NCBI RefSeq assembly: GCF_014673495.1
Contig: NZ_CP051006.1
Location: 3,658,001 to 3,722,000, forward strand
From: Streptomyces griseofuscus
GTDB taxonomy: Bacteria > Actinomycetota > Actinomycetes > Streptomycetales > Streptomycetaceae
Reading direction: 5' to 3'
DNA length: 64,000 bases
Below, in pieces: positions 55,249 to 64,000 of this stretch; the first letter of the stretch is position 1, and each line of letters begins with the position of its first letter. The notes beneath the pieces were generated by a model. That model had not been told where the DNA came from. It did no database searches and saw only the letters and a list, made by a program, of their open reading frames with translations. The position numbers and the translations under genes were made by a program.

Positions 55249-56895
55249 TCAGAAGAGCCCGGTGGACGCGAACCGCAGCACCAGTTGAGGTGCCCCGGAC
55301 AGGGCGACGCCCGCCACCCCGGCGAGGGCGATCGCGGCCGTCAGCGGGGCCGGGATCCGGTGCCGGACGGTCTCGCCCTCCGGGGCGCGGAACAGCAGGG
55401 CCGTCCACCGGAGGTAGTAGAAGAGGGCGATCACCACGTTGACGGCCATGACGACCGCGAGCCAGCCAAGACCCGCGCCGACGGCCGCCGAGAACACGGT
55501 GACCTTGGCGAACAGGCCGATGATCCCCGGCGGCAGGCCCGCCAGGCAGAGCAAGAAGAAGGCCATCAGGAGGGCCGTCACCGGGTTGGTGGCGTACAGG
55601 CCCCGGTAGTCGGAGATCCGGTTCCCGGCGCGGCCGCGGCCCACCACGGCGGCGACCGCGAACGCGCCGAGGTTCACGGCGGCGTACATGAGGGCGTAGG
55701 CGACGGTCGAACCGATCGCCTTCTGCGCGTCCTTGGCGTACCCGGCCGCCGCGATCGGTACGAGGAGATAGCCGGCCTGGCCGACGGAGGACCAGGCGAG
55801 CAGTCGTACGGCGCTGCGGGCGCGGGTGGCCTGCTGGCGCAGCGCGCCGACATTGCCGACGGTCATGGTGAGGGCGGCCAGGACGGCGAGCGCGGGCCCC
55901 CAGACGTCGGCGTACGACGGGAACGCCACCACGGTGACGAGGATGAGGCCGGAGAAACCGACCGCCTTGCCGACGACCGACAGGTAGGCGGCGACGGGCA
56001 GCGGCGCGCCCACATAGGTGTCGGGCACCCAGAAGTGGAAGGGCACGGCGGCCGTCTTGAAGGCGAAGCCGATCAGGGTGAGGACGACGCCCGTCTGGGC
56101 CAGGGTGTGCAGCTGGCCGGGGGTGTCCGGAAGCCGTTGCGCCACCTGGGTGAGGTAGAGGGTTCCGGTGGAGGCGTAGACGAAGCTGACGCCCATCAGG
56201 CTGACCGCGGTGGCGGTGACCGAGGACAGGAAGAACTTCAGCGCGGCCTCGGCGGACCGCCGGTCGCCGTGCCGGATGCCGACGAGGGCGAAGGCGGGCA
56301 GGGAGGCGACCTCCAGGGCCACGATCAGGGTGGCCAGGTCGCGGGCGGCGGGCAGCAGGGCGGCGCCGGCCGTGGCGGAGAGCAGCAGGAACCAGAACTC
56401 GCCGGACGGGACGCGCAGCCGGTCGTCGTCCAGGGTGGTGATCGACAGCAGGGCCGCGAGCAGGGCGCCGCCGAGGACCAGGAGCTGGATGACGAGGGTG
56501 AAGTGGTCGGCGGTGTAACTGCACGCGCGCGGGGCGCCGATGAGGGATCCGGGGCCCGCGCCGGTGCCGGTTCCGTTGCCGGTCAGGCAGAAGGTGGCGC
56601 GGTCGCCGTCCAGGAGCGGCAGCAGCATCAGCGCGGCGGCGGCGAGCCCGGCGACCGAGATCCAGCCGAGGACGTTCTTGCGGGACTCGGGCAGGAAGAG
56701 GTCGGCGACGAGCACGCCGAGCGCCACGACGGCGGCGATCAGGGGCGGGGCGACGGCGAGCCAGTCGACGGACTGGACCAGCGACGCGGCGGACGCGGCC
56801 AGGGGGTGTCCGAGCTGCTGGGCGAGGGGGTGGGCCGACGACGCGACGGAGGCGGCGGCTTCGGCGAGCGGCTGGGCGAGGGGCTGGGCGCTCAT
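55249..56895 (-). CDS. nuoN: NADH-quinone oxidoreductase subunit N
   Basis: 548 residues, about 14 membrane segments, antiporter-like. The conserved core includes ALEVASLPAFALVGIRHGDR, AALKFFLSSVTATAVSLMGV, GFAFKTAAVPFHFWVPDTYV (Lys and His of the proton channel) and LAWSSVGQAGYLLVPIAAAG. Start overlaps nuoM by 4 nt. Last gene of the cluster. Confidence 0.95.
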   Translation of the reverse strand: MSAQPLAQPLAEAAASVASSAHPLAQQLGHPLAASAASLVQSVDWLAVAPPLIAAVVALGVLVADLFLPESRKNVLGWISVAGLAAAALMLLPLLDGDRATFCLTGNGTGTGAGPGSLIGAPRACSYTADHFTLVIQLLVLGGALLAALLSITTLDDDRLRVPSGEFWFLLLSATAGAALLPAARDLATLIVALEVASLPAFALVGIRHGDRRSAEAALKFFLSSVTATAVSLMGVSFVYASTGTLYLTQVAQRLPDTPGQLHTLAQTGVVLTLIGFAFKTAAVPFHFWVPDTYVGAPLPVAAYLSVVGKAVGFSGLILVTVVAFPSYADVWGPALAVLAALTMTVGNVGALRQQATRARSAVRLLAWSSVGQAGYLLVPIAAAGYAKDAQKAIGSTVAYALMYAAVNLGAFAVAAVVGRGRAGNRISDYRGLYATNPVTALLMAFFLLCLAGLPPGIIGLFAKVTVFSAAVGAGLGWLAVVMAVNVVIALFYYLRWTALLFRAPEGETVRHRIPAPLTAAIALAGVAGVALSGAPQLVLRFASTGLF

Positions 56896-58466
56896 CGGGT
56901 GCCTCCTGCGAGCAGCTGGTGCACGGCCGGGTCGGTCAGGCCGAGCAGGGCCCGCGGCCAGAGTCCGGCGACGACGGTCAGGGCGACGAGCGGGGTCCAG
57001 GCGGCGAACTCATAGCCCTGGACGTCGGCGAGCTTCGGGACCTCGCGCTCGGCACCGCCCATGCAGACCCGGCGGACCACGATCAGCATGTACGCGGCCG
57101 TCAGCAGGGTGCCGAACGCGCCGATCGCCATGAAGGTGAGGAAGGCGGGGCGGCTGAGGTCCACCGCGGGTTTGAACGCGCCGAACAAAGAGAGCATCTC
57201 GCCCCAGAACCCGGCGAGTCCGGGCAGCCCGAGGGAGGCCACGGCACCGAAGGCGAGCAGTCCGCCGAGGCGAGGCGCCTTGCCGTACAGAGCGAGTCCG
57301 GTCTCCTCGGCCAGGGTGTCGAGGTCGGTGCTGCCGGTGCGGTCCTTGAGGGCGCCGACCAGGAAGAACAGCAGGCCGGTGATGAGGCCGTGGGCGATGT
57401 TGGCGAACAGGGCGCCGTTCACTCCGGTCGGGGTCATGGTGGCGATGCCGAGGAGGACGAAGCCCATGTGCCCGACGGAGGAATAGGCGATCAGCCGCTT
57501 GAGGTCGCCCTTCGCGCCCCGCCTGGCCAGCGCCAGACAGGCCAGGGAGCCGTAGATGATCCCGACCACGGCGAAGGCGGCGAGGTACGGCGCGAAGGTG
57601 CGGAAGCCGTGCGGCGCGACCGGCAGCAGGATCCGGACGAACCCGTACGTACCCATCTTCAGCAGGACACCGGCCAGCAGCACCGAGCCGGTGGTCGGCG
57701 CGGAGGTGTGGGCGTCGGGCAGCCAGCTGTGCAGCGGCCACATCGGGGTCTTGACCGCGAGCCCGAGACCGATCGCCAGAACGGCGATGACCTGCACGGA
57801 CGCGCTCAGGGACCGGCCGTTGTCAGTGGCGAGTGCCACCATGTCGAAGGTGCCCGCCTTGATTCCGATCAGGAGCAGGCCGAGCAGCATGACGACGGAG
57901 CCGAGCAGCGTGAACAGGATGAACTTCCACGCGGCCCGGGTCCGCCCCTCGCCGCCCCAGCGGGCGATGAGGAAGTACATCGGGATCAGCACGGTCTCGA
58001 ACGCGAGGAAGAACAGCAGCAGATCGAGCACGGCGAAGGTCGCGAGCGTGCCGGTCTCCAGCAGGAGCAGCAGGGCGACGAACGCCTTCGGGGACGGGCC
58101 CGTGGGCGGCTTGAAGTAGGAGTACAGCGCGCACAGGAAGGTCAGCAGCGCGGTCAGTACGACGAGGGGGAGCGAGATGCCGTCGATGCCGAGGTGGATC
58201 CGCACATCGAGCGCGGGGATCCAGCTGATGTCGGTCGTGGCCTGCATCCTCGACGGATGGTGGTGGTCGAAGCCGAGCGCGAGCAGGATCGCGGCGGCGA
58301 GGATCACCCCGGTCACGGTGACGCCGTGGCGCAGCACGGACTGCTCGGGCGACTTCCCCTTCAGTCCGGGCGGGGCCGGCAGGAGGGCGGCGACGGCGCC
58401 GATGAGCGGGCCGACGACGATCAATGCGAGAAGGACCCGCATCACGGACTCGTTGATATCGATCAC
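56892..58466 (-). CDS. nuoM: NADH-quinone oxidoreductase subunit M
   Basis: 524 residues with about 14 membrane segments. Motifs: FLAFETVLIPMYFLIARWGG (essential Glu), LAVKTPMWPLHSWLPDAHTS and LIAYSSVGHMGFVLLGIATM. One of three proton-pumping antiporter-like subunits. It follows nuoL by 6 nt. Confidence 0.96.
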   Translation of the reverse strand: MIDINESVMRVLLALIVVGPLIGAVAALLPAPPGLKGKSPEQSVLRHGVTVTGVILAAAILLALGFDHHHPSRMQATTDISWIPALDVRIHLGIDGISLPLVVLTALLTFLCALYSYFKPPTGPSPKAFVALLLLLETGTLATFAVLDLLLFFLAFETVLIPMYFLIARWGGEGRTRAAWKFILFTLLGSVVMLLGLLLIGIKAGTFDMVALATDNGRSLSASVQVIAVLAIGLGLAVKTPMWPLHSWLPDAHTSAPTTGSVLLAGVLLKMGTYGFVRILLPVAPHGFRTFAPYLAAFAVVGIIYGSLACLALARRGAKGDLKRLIAYSSVGHMGFVLLGIATMTPTGVNGALFANIAHGLITGLLFFLVGALKDRTGSTDLDTLAEETGLALYGKAPRLGGLLAFGAVASLGLPGLAGFWGEMLSLFGAFKPAVDLSRPAFLTFMAIGAFGTLLTAAYMLIVVRRVCMGGAEREVPKLADVQGYEFAAWTPLVALTVVAGLWPRALLGLTDPAVHQLLAGGTR

Positions 58467-58472
58467 GCCTGC

Positions 58473-60467
58473 TCACGCTCCCGTGGCGACGAGGACGACG
58501 GCGACCGCCAGGACGACGGTGCCGGCGAGCAGCGCGCTCACATAGGTCTGCACATTGCCGGTCTGGGCGCGACGTACGGCGGCCCCGAGCAACCGGGGCA
58601 GCGCGCCGGCGGCGCCGACGTAGGTGTCCACGACCTCGCGGTCGAGGAAGCGGACGAGGCTCGCCGCGGCCAGCACCGGGCGGACGAACAGCGCCGTGTA
58701 GACGGCGTCGAGGTGGAAGCCGACGGCCGCGTGCCGGTGCAGCGGGCCGAGCAGCGCCCGTCCGGGGTCCGCCGGGTCTGGGGCGTAGGCGATGTCGCCG
58801 TAGGCCGGGGTGTGACTGGCGATGGCCTCGGCCTCGACCCGTCCGGCGTCGCCCTCGGGGTGGGCGGCGACCGCGCCGAGCGGGGGGCTGACGAGGCTTC
58901 GGGTGGTGCGCTGCCAGACGCCGTAGGTGAGGAGGCCGCCGGCCACGGCGAGCCCCGTGCCGAGGATGGAGGTGAGCAGGGTCGGGGTCAGGGAGGCGCC
59001 GTCGAACCAGCCGGGCAGCGCGCGGTAGGCGAGCCCGCCGAAGGCCAGGGAGGGCACCGCGAGGACCCAGAGGACCGCGGTCATGGTGAGCGGCTGGCGG
59101 CCGTGGTCGGGAGCTTCGGCGCCCCGGCCGTGGAAGGCCAGCAGCCACAGCCGGGTGGCGTAGGCGGCGGTCAGTACGGCGGTCAGCAGACCGGCGACGA
59201 GGACCAGCCAGCCGGCCGCGCCGGGCACCTGCGCGGTGTCGCCGTGGGCCGCGTGTTCGGCGGCGCCGAGGACGGACTCCTTGGAGAAGAAGCCGCTGAA
59301 CGGCGGGATCGCGGCGAGCGCGAGCAGGGCCACGGTCATCGTCCAGTAGGCGTCCGGGACCCGCTCGCGCAGGCCGCGCATGCGGGACATGGCGGCCAGC
59401 GAGTTGGTGCCGGCGGCGTGGATGATCACACCGGCGGCGAGGAACAGCAGCGCCTTGAAGGCGCCGTGGGACAGGAGGTGGAAGACGGCGGCACCGCGGT
59501 CGCCGACGGCGAGGGCACCGGTCATGTAGCCGAGCTGGCCGATGGTCGAGTAGGCGAGGACGCGTTTGATGTCGTCCTGGGCGAGCGCGGCGAGTCCGGA
59601 GCCGGTCATGGTGACGGCGGCCATCACGGCCAGGACCAGCATCGCGGCCCCGGATGCCTCGAACACCGGGAGGAGACGGGCGACGAAGTAGACACCGGCG
59701 GCGACCATCGTGGCGGCGTGGATCAGCGCAGAGACCGGCGTCGGGCCGGCCATGGCGTCCGGGAGCCAGGTGTGCAGCGGGAACTGCGCCGACTTGCCGG
59801 CCACGCCCGCGAGCAGCAGCAGGGCGACGAGCGTCGGATGGTGCAGGCCGCCGCTCGCGACCGTGCCGAGGACGCGGGTGATGCGGAAGGAGCCGGCGTC
59901 GGTGGCGAGCGCGAACAGACCGATCAGGAACGGCACATCGCCGAGCTTGGTGACCAGGAACGCCTTCAGGGAGGCGGCGCGGGCCTCCGGGGTCTCCCAG
60001 TAGTGGCCGACCAGGAAGTAGGAGCAGATGCCCATGACCTCCCAGCCGACCAGCAGCACGATCAGGTCGCCGGAGTAGACGACGAGCAGCATCGCGGAGG
60101 TGAACAGGGAGACGAGAGCGGCGTACGAGGGGTAGCGCGGGTCGTCGCGCAGATAGCCGGTGGAGTAGATCTGCACACAGGTCGCGACGAAGGCGACCAG
60201 GATCGCGACGAGCGCGGCGAAGCCGTCGATGTGCAGGGCCAGTTCGACGGGCACCGAGCCGGTGGGGGTCAGCTCCGTGTGCGCGTCCAGGGCCGGCCCG
60301 CCGCCCTGGCGGACGGCGACCAGCGCGGCCAGCACCAGTGCGGCCAGCGGCGGCAGCACGGCGAGCGGGCGCACGAAGCCGGGCGCGCTGCGGCCGAGCA
60401 GCAGTCCGGCCGCGGCACCGAGGAACGGCAGCAGGGGGACGAGTACGGCGAGGGTGGTCGTGGTCAC
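58473..60467 (-). CDS. nuoL: NADH-quinone oxidoreductase subunit L
   Basis: 664 residues from GTG 60467, which overlaps the nuoK stop by 4 nt; the longer frame to 61049 runs through nuoK and is not real. Contains LVGWEVMGICSYFLVGHYWE, GKSAQFPLHTWLPDAMAGPT, SALIHAATMVAAGVYFVARL and LAYSTIGQLGYMTGALAVGD. Its C-terminal lateral helix region is present, with a variable loop of about 60 residues before it. Confidence 0.96.
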   Translation of the reverse strand: MTTTTLAVLVPLLPFLGAAAGLLLGRSAPGFVRPLAVLPPLAALVLAALVAVRQGGGPALDAHTELTPTGSVPVELALHIDGFAALVAILVAFVATCVQIYSTGYLRDDPRYPSYAALVSLFTSAMLLVVYSGDLIVLLVGWEVMGICSYFLVGHYWETPEARAASLKAFLVTKLGDVPFLIGLFALATDAGSFRITRVLGTVASGGLHHPTLVALLLLAGVAGKSAQFPLHTWLPDAMAGPTPVSALIHAATMVAAGVYFVARLLPVFEASGAAMLVLAVMAAVTMTGSGLAALAQDDIKRVLAYSTIGQLGYMTGALAVGDRGAAVFHLLSHGAFKALLFLAAGVIIHAAGTNSLAAMSRMRGLRERVPDAYWTMTVALLALAAIPPFSGFFSKESVLGAAEHAAHGDTAQVPGAAGWLVLVAGLLTAVLTAAYATRLWLLAFHGRGAEAPDHGRQPLTMTAVLWVLAVPSLAFGGLAYRALPGWFDGASLTPTLLTSILGTGLAVAGGLLTYGVWQRTTRSLVSPPLGAVAAHPEGDAGRVEAEAIASHTPAYGDIAYAPDPADPGRALLGPLHRHAAVGFHLDAVYTALFVRPVLAAASLVRFLDREVVDTYVGAAGALPRLLGAAVRRAQTGNVQTYVSALLAGTVVLAVAVVLVATGA

Positions 60468-60838
60468 GCGGTGGCCTCGGTCTTCTGTGCCGCGACGGCA
60501 CCCGGTTCCGCGTCGCCCCGGCCTTCGGCGGTGTCGCGGAGCTTGTCGATGTCGGAGGTGCCGCGGTTGCGGTACACGGCGAGCACGATCGCCAGGCCGA
60601 TGCCGATCTCGGCGGCGGCGACGGTGATGGTGAACAGGGTCAGCGCCTGGCCGGAGTGCAGGGTGTCGCGGGCGGCGCGGCTGAGCCAGACGTCGAAGGC
60701 GACCAGGTTGAGGTTGACGGCGTTGAGCATCAGCTCGACCGACATCAGGACCAGGATCGCGTTGCGGCGGGCGAGGACGCCGTACAGGCCGGTGCAGAAG
60801 AGGAGGGCGGAGAGTACGGCGGGGTAGACGAGGTGCAT
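60464..60838 (-). CDS. nuoK: NADH-quinone oxidoreductase subunit K
   Basis: 124 residues from ATG 60838, three membrane segments: LVYPAVLSALLFCTGLYGVL, ILVLMSVELMLNAVNLNLVA (conserved Glu) and LFTITVAAAEIGIGLAIVLA (second Glu). The tail of about 30 residues is longer than in E. coli NuoK (100). 1-nt overlap with nuoJ. Confidence 0.95.
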   Translation of the reverse strand: MHLVYPAVLSALLFCTGLYGVLARRNAILVLMSVELMLNAVNLNLVAFDVWLSRAARDTLHSGQALTLFTITVAAAEIGIGLAIVLAVYRNRGTSDIDKLRDTAEGRGDAEPGAVAAQKTEATA

Positions 60839-61515
60839 CAGCGGGCGCCGTCCTTCTGGGCGGGGACGGGTGCCGGCGTACGGGCTGCCGGCTCGTCGCC
60901 GGCGTCGCCATCGCCATCCGCATCGGCCTTGGCCTTGGCCTTGGCCTTGCGGGACAGGACGATCGCGCCGACCAGGGCCGCGAGGAGCAGCACGGACAGG
61001 GCCTCGAAGGGCAGCACCCAGTACCGGAACAGGCTCGCCCCGGTGACACGGGTGGTGCCGGCGGCCGGTCCGGTCAGGTCGATCCATGTCGTACGGAAGG
61101 CGTTGGTGACCACCCACACCAGGGCGACGGCGGCGGCGGTCGCGACGGCGAGGGCGACCCAGCGGTTGTCGGAGTCGGCGTCCGGGGAGCGGCCGATGGG
61201 GGCCCTGGTGAGCATCAGCCCGAACAGGAGGAGTACGACGACGGAACCGACGTAGATCAGGACCTGCACCCAGGCGATGAACTCGGCCGTGAGCAGCAGG
61301 TACTCCACGGCGAGGCCGCCGAGCGCGACCACCAGCCACAGGGCGGCGTGCACCAGTTGGCGGGTGGTGACGGTGATCAGCGCGGCGCCGAAGGTGACCA
61401 GGCCGACGAGGAGGAAGGCGATCTCGACCCCGGTCGGGGAGAGGAAGCCGTGCGGGGCCGCGGCGAGAGACCCGTGCGGGGCGGCGGCGAGGCTCAGGGT
61501 GGGGGCGAGGCTCAT
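60838..61515 (-). CDS. nuoJ: NADH-quinone oxidoreductase subunit J
   Basis: 225 residues from ATG 61515, five membrane segments, with FGAALITVTTRQLVHAALWL and WVQVLIYVGSVVVLLLFGLM. The first residues hold a tandem duplication, LAAAPHG-S-LAAAPHG, unusual for the family, and the C-terminus has an AKAKAKADADGDGDAGDE low-complexity tail. Confidence 0.95.
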   Translation of the reverse strand: MSLAPTLSLAAAPHGSLAAAPHGFLSPTGVEIAFLLVGLVTFGAALITVTTRQLVHAALWLVVALGGLAVEYLLLTAEFIAWVQVLIYVGSVVVLLLFGLMLTRAPIGRSPDADSDNRWVALAVATAAAVALVWVVTNAFRTTWIDLTGPAAGTTRVTGASLFRYWVLPFEALSVLLLAALVGAIVLSRKAKAKAKADADGDGDAGDEPAARTPAPVPAQKDGAR

Positions 61516-62093
61516 GCGTCGCCCTCCTCGGGTTCGGTCCGCGCGGCCTCGGCCTGCGCGGCGGCGGCCTGCTTCTCGGCGCTCTTGCGGGCGGCGGCGA
61601 TCTCCTTCGGCTCCTCCGCGCCCGGGTCGAGCGCGGGCGGGGCCGGCACGGTCCACATCCACTCGCGGAGCTTGTCGCGCTCGTGGGTGAGTTCGTGGAT
61701 GTCGGTCTCGGCGTACTCGAACTCCGGGGACCAGAACAGCGCGTCGAAGGGGCAGACCTCGATGCAGATACCGCAGTACATGCACAGCGAGAAGTCGATG
61801 GCGAACCGGTCGAGGACGTTGCGGCTGCGCTCGCGGCCACCGGGGGCGGCGGGCGGGACCGTCTCCTTGTGGGAGTCGATGTAGATGCACCAGTCGGGGC
61901 ACTCACGGGCGCACAGCATGCAGACCGTGCAGTTCTCCTCGAACAGGCCGATCACGCCCCGGGTGCGGGGCGGCAGTTCGGGCAGGGTGTCCGGGTACTG
62001 CTCGGTGCCGTGCTTGCGCGTCATCGTGCGCAGGGTGACGGCGAGGCCCTTGGCGAGGCCGGAGCCGGGGATGCGGGGACGGGTCGGGGCCAT
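61512..62093 (-). CDS. nuoI: NADH-quinone oxidoreductase subunit I
   Basis: 193 residues from ATG 62093. Two [4Fe-4S] motifs: C55-C58-C61-C65 (CTVCMLCARECP) and C104-C107-C110-C114 (CMYCGICIEVCP). It passes electrons to N2 in the peripheral arm. It has an Ala/Glu-rich C-terminal tail. Start overlaps the last base of nuoH; stop overlaps nuoJ. Confidence 0.96.
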   Translation of the reverse strand: MAPTRPRIPGSGLAKGLAVTLRTMTRKHGTEQYPDTLPELPPRTRGVIGLFEENCTVCMLCARECPDWCIYIDSHKETVPPAAPGGRERSRNVLDRFAIDFSLCMYCGICIEVCPFDALFWSPEFEYAETDIHELTHERDKLREWMWTVPAPPALDPGAEEPKEIAAARKSAEKQAAAAQAEAARTEPEEGDA

Positions 62094-63061
62094 CAGGAGA
62101 TCACCACCTTGACGATGCCGGTGAGGGCGATCTGGGCGAGGGAGAGGGGGACGAGCAGGGTCCAGGACAGCTTCTGGAGCTGGTCCTCGCGCAGCCGCGG
62201 ATAGGTGACGCGGAGCCAGATGACGACGAAGGCGAGGATCGCGGCCTTCAGCAGCGTCCAGACCCAGCCGAGTCCGTCGGCGCCCCAGGGGCCGTGCCAG
62301 CCGCCCAGGAAGAGCACGGTGGTCAGACCGCACAGCACGACGATGCCGGCGTACTCGGCGAGCAGGAACAGGGCGAAGCGCAGCCCGGTGTACTCGGTGT
62401 ACGCGCCGAAGATGATCTCCGAGTCGGCGACGGGCATGTCGAACGGCGGGCGTTGCAGCTCGGCGAGCCCGGCGACGAAGAAGACGACCGCGCCGATGAG
62501 CTGCCAGGGCAGCCACCACCAGTGGAAGGCGTGCAGGATGCCCGGCAGCGAGACGGTGCCGGCCGCCATCGCGACGGAGGCCGCGGCGAGCAGCATCGGC
62601 AGTTCGTAGGCCAGCAGCTGGGCGGCGGTACGCAGGCCGCCGAGCAGGGAGAACTTGTTGGCGCTTGCCCAGCCGGCCATGAGCGAGCCGAGCACACCGA
62701 CGCCCATCACCGCGAGCGCGAAGAACACGCCCGCGTCCACGGCCTGTCCGACGGCGCCCTCGCCCGGTCCGATCGGGATGACGAGCAGGACGAGCAGGTA
62801 CGGCAGCAGGGCGACGGCCGGCGCGAGCTGGAAGACCCGGCGGTCGGCCTGCGCCGGGACCACGTCCTCCTTCTGCGCGAACTTCACACCGTCGGCGACC
62901 AGCTGGGCCCACCCGTGGAACCCACCCGCGTACATCGGCCCGAGCCGCCCCTGCATATGGGCCATCACCTTGTGCTCGGTCTGTCCCACGACCAGCGGGA
63001 AGACGAGGAAGACGACGAACACGGCCACGAGCCGCAGGGCGACGTCGAGTGCGCCGTTCAC
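62093..63061 (-). CDS. nuoH: NADH-quinone oxidoreductase subunit H
   Basis: 322 residues from GTG 63061, eight membrane segments. Signatures: HKVMAHMQGRLGPMYAGGFH-type quinone loop (GPMYAG), ELQRPPFDMPVADSEIIFGA and YTEYTGLRFALFLLAEYAGI. It forms part of the quinone site. Overlaps the preceding gene by 4 nt (GTGA). Confidence 0.96.
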   Translation of the reverse strand: MNGALDVALRLVAVFVVFLVFPLVVGQTEHKVMAHMQGRLGPMYAGGFHGWAQLVADGVKFAQKEDVVPAQADRRVFQLAPAVALLPYLLVLLVIPIGPGEGAVGQAVDAGVFFALAVMGVGVLGSLMAGWASANKFSLLGGLRTAAQLLAYELPMLLAAASVAMAAGTVSLPGILHAFHWWWLPWQLIGAVVFFVAGLAELQRPPFDMPVADSEIIFGAYTEYTGLRFALFLLAEYAGIVVLCGLTTVLFLGGWHGPWGADGLGWVWTLLKAAILAFVVIWLRVTYPRLREDQLQKLSWTLLVPLSLAQIALTGIVKVVIS

Positions 63062-64000
63062 CGCGGGCCTCCTGGGGGGTCGGGCAAGGGGTCGGTCGGG
63101 GGGGATTCGGGGTCGGCGGAGGGTTGACCGGGCGCGGACTGCGAATCGGCCGGGTTCGAGGGGGTGGCGGGCTCCACGGACTCAACCGGTTCTGAAGGCT
63201 CGCTCGGCTCTGAAGACTCGGTCGGCTCCGGAGACTCGGCTGGCCCCGGAGGCTCGGTCGGCTTCGGAGGCTCGGCAGGTCGTGGCGGCTCGGGCGCGGG
63301 CCGCGGCTCGGCGGGGTCGGCGGCCTGCGGTCCGGCCGGCTCGTGCGGTCGTACGGCTCCTCGCGCGTCCCCCTTCCCGGGCTCCGCCTCGGCGGACCGG
63401 CCAGGCTCGTCGGACTGCCCCGGCTCGGCGGACCGGCCGGGCTCGTCGAACGCCGGGCGGGCGTGGTGCCACGGGGCGTCCGAGCTGCGCGGGGCCGTAC
63501 GGCCGGCCGGGCGGTCGGCGTCGCCGGAACTCGCGGGCGCCGACGACGACTCGGTCGCCGAGGCCGGGGGCTCCGGAGCGCGCTGGGAGGCGGAACCCCC
63601 CGACGCGCTGCGGGCACGACGGGGACGGGCCGGTGCCGGGGCGGGCCCGGACGCCGCCGGACCCTCCGCCTCGGTCCTCGCGGTCTCGCCCTCGGCCGGG
63701 GCGGTACCGCTCTCCTGGGCCTGGCTCACCGAGCCCTCGCCCGCACCGCGCGTGCGCCGCGGCCGAGCCGCGCCACCGGCGGCGGCACCCGGCTCGGCAC
63801 CGGCGGCGCCATCCTCGGCCCCCGGTTCCTTCGGCTCCCCCGCCACCTGACTCGCCGAGCCCTCGCTCGCACTCCGGGTCCGCCGGGGACGGACCGGAGC
63901 ACCGGCCGCGCTCTCCTCCGCCGTCTGGCTCGCGGACCCCTCGCTCGCGCTCCGGGTCCGCCGGGGACGGACCGGGGCGGCGGCCTCCGTCGCGCTCGGC
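63058..64000 (-). CDS. Partial: repeat-rich C-terminal part of the gene preceding nuoH (probably a NuoC/NuoD-type subunit)
   Basis: The frame is open from the right edge to 63058. Several copies of a unit PRRTRSASEGSASQ or close variants (PRRTRGAGEGSVSQ, PRRARSASGGSASQ) stand near 63990-63590, followed by a Pro/Glu/Ser/Ala-rich tail with EP, ES and SEPSEP runs, ending PLPDPPGGPR. No Nuo domain is in view, so identity rests on position in the cluster. Such an extension would be disordered. The 4-nt overlap with nuoH shows translational coupling. Confidence 0.6.
   Translation of the reverse strand, partial: PSATEAAAPVRPRRTRSASEGSASQTAEESAAGAPVRPRRTRSASEGSASQVAGEPKEPGAEDGAAGAEPGAAAGGAARPRRTRGAGEGSVSQAQESGTAPAEGETARTEAEGPAASGPAPAPARPRRARSASGGSASQRAPEPPASATESSSAPASSGDADRPAGRTAPRSSDAPWHHARPAFDEPGRSAEPGQSDEPGRSAEAEPGKGDARGAVRPHEPAGPQAADPAEPRPAPEPPRPAEPPKPTEPPGPAESPEPTESSEPSEPSEPVESVEPATPSNPADSQSAPGQPSADPESPPTDPLPDPPGGPR

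Overview
The window is chromosomal DNA from a high-GC actinomycete, almost certainly a Streptomyces. The evidence is the very high GC content with strong third-position GC bias, GTG and TTG starts, the gene order of the ribosomal, RNA polymerase and nuo loci, and the DUF397/XRE/ATPase regulatory cassettes typical of that genus. Most genes lie on the minus strand.

Layout. 1-7332: start of the spc operon and the complete S10 operon, read right to left (rpsJ-rplC-rplD-rplW-rplB-rpsS-rplV-rpsC-rplP-rpmC-rpsQ, a structured gap, then rplN-rplX-rplE-rpsN-rpsH). 7333-7748: S10 leader and promoter. 7801-16286: an accessory island with lipoprotein and membrane genes, a DUF1023 hydrolase with its small partner gene, a DUF397/XRE/ATPase cassette, and three genes broken by two frameshifts and one in-frame stop. 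16375-20958: the str operon (rpsL-rpsG-fusA-tuf) with its promoter. 21007-22270: a two-gene unit of a membrane protein and a nucleotidyltransferase-like protein, placed directly behind the rpoC terminator. 22323-31399: rpoC, rpoB, rplL, rplJ. 31695-35709: a lipoprotein, rplA, rplK, nusG, secE and tRNA-Trp.

35967-46900: aspC, an adenosine deaminase, an intact IS481-family element inserted exactly at the deaminase stop codon, murB, a small conserved gene, a second DUF397(x3)/XRE/ATPase cassette, an MFS exporter with its TetR regulator, two MaoC-fold dehydratase genes, rpmG, tRNA-Met and tRNA-Thr. 46901-47912 holds no gene I can support. 47913-55044: a cytosine-deaminase-like protein lacking key residues, an NAD(P)-binding protein, small conserved genes, a secreted protein, tRNA-Tyr, a YajQ protein, GlsB-like, YccF and DoxX membrane proteins, and HtpX. 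55249-64000: nuoN-M-L-K-J-I-H and the repeat-rich end of the gene before nuoH, matching the second, partial complex I cluster of streptomycetes.

The core of the window is growth machinery: translation, transcription, secretion (SecE) and respiration. Operon boundaries are marked by clear hairpins, and consensus-like minus-strand promoters are visible before rpsJ, rpsL and rpoB, with weaker candidates before rplJ and rplK. The most interesting signals are a 27-nt element shared by the rpsJ and rpsL leaders, two paralogous WhiJ/BldB-like cassettes whose divergent promoter regions carry the same four phased GACA repeats 66 bp before the ATPase start, a tandem triplication of DUF397 genes, three disrupted genes in one 7-kb island, and an IS element whose transposase takes its stop codon from the target site.
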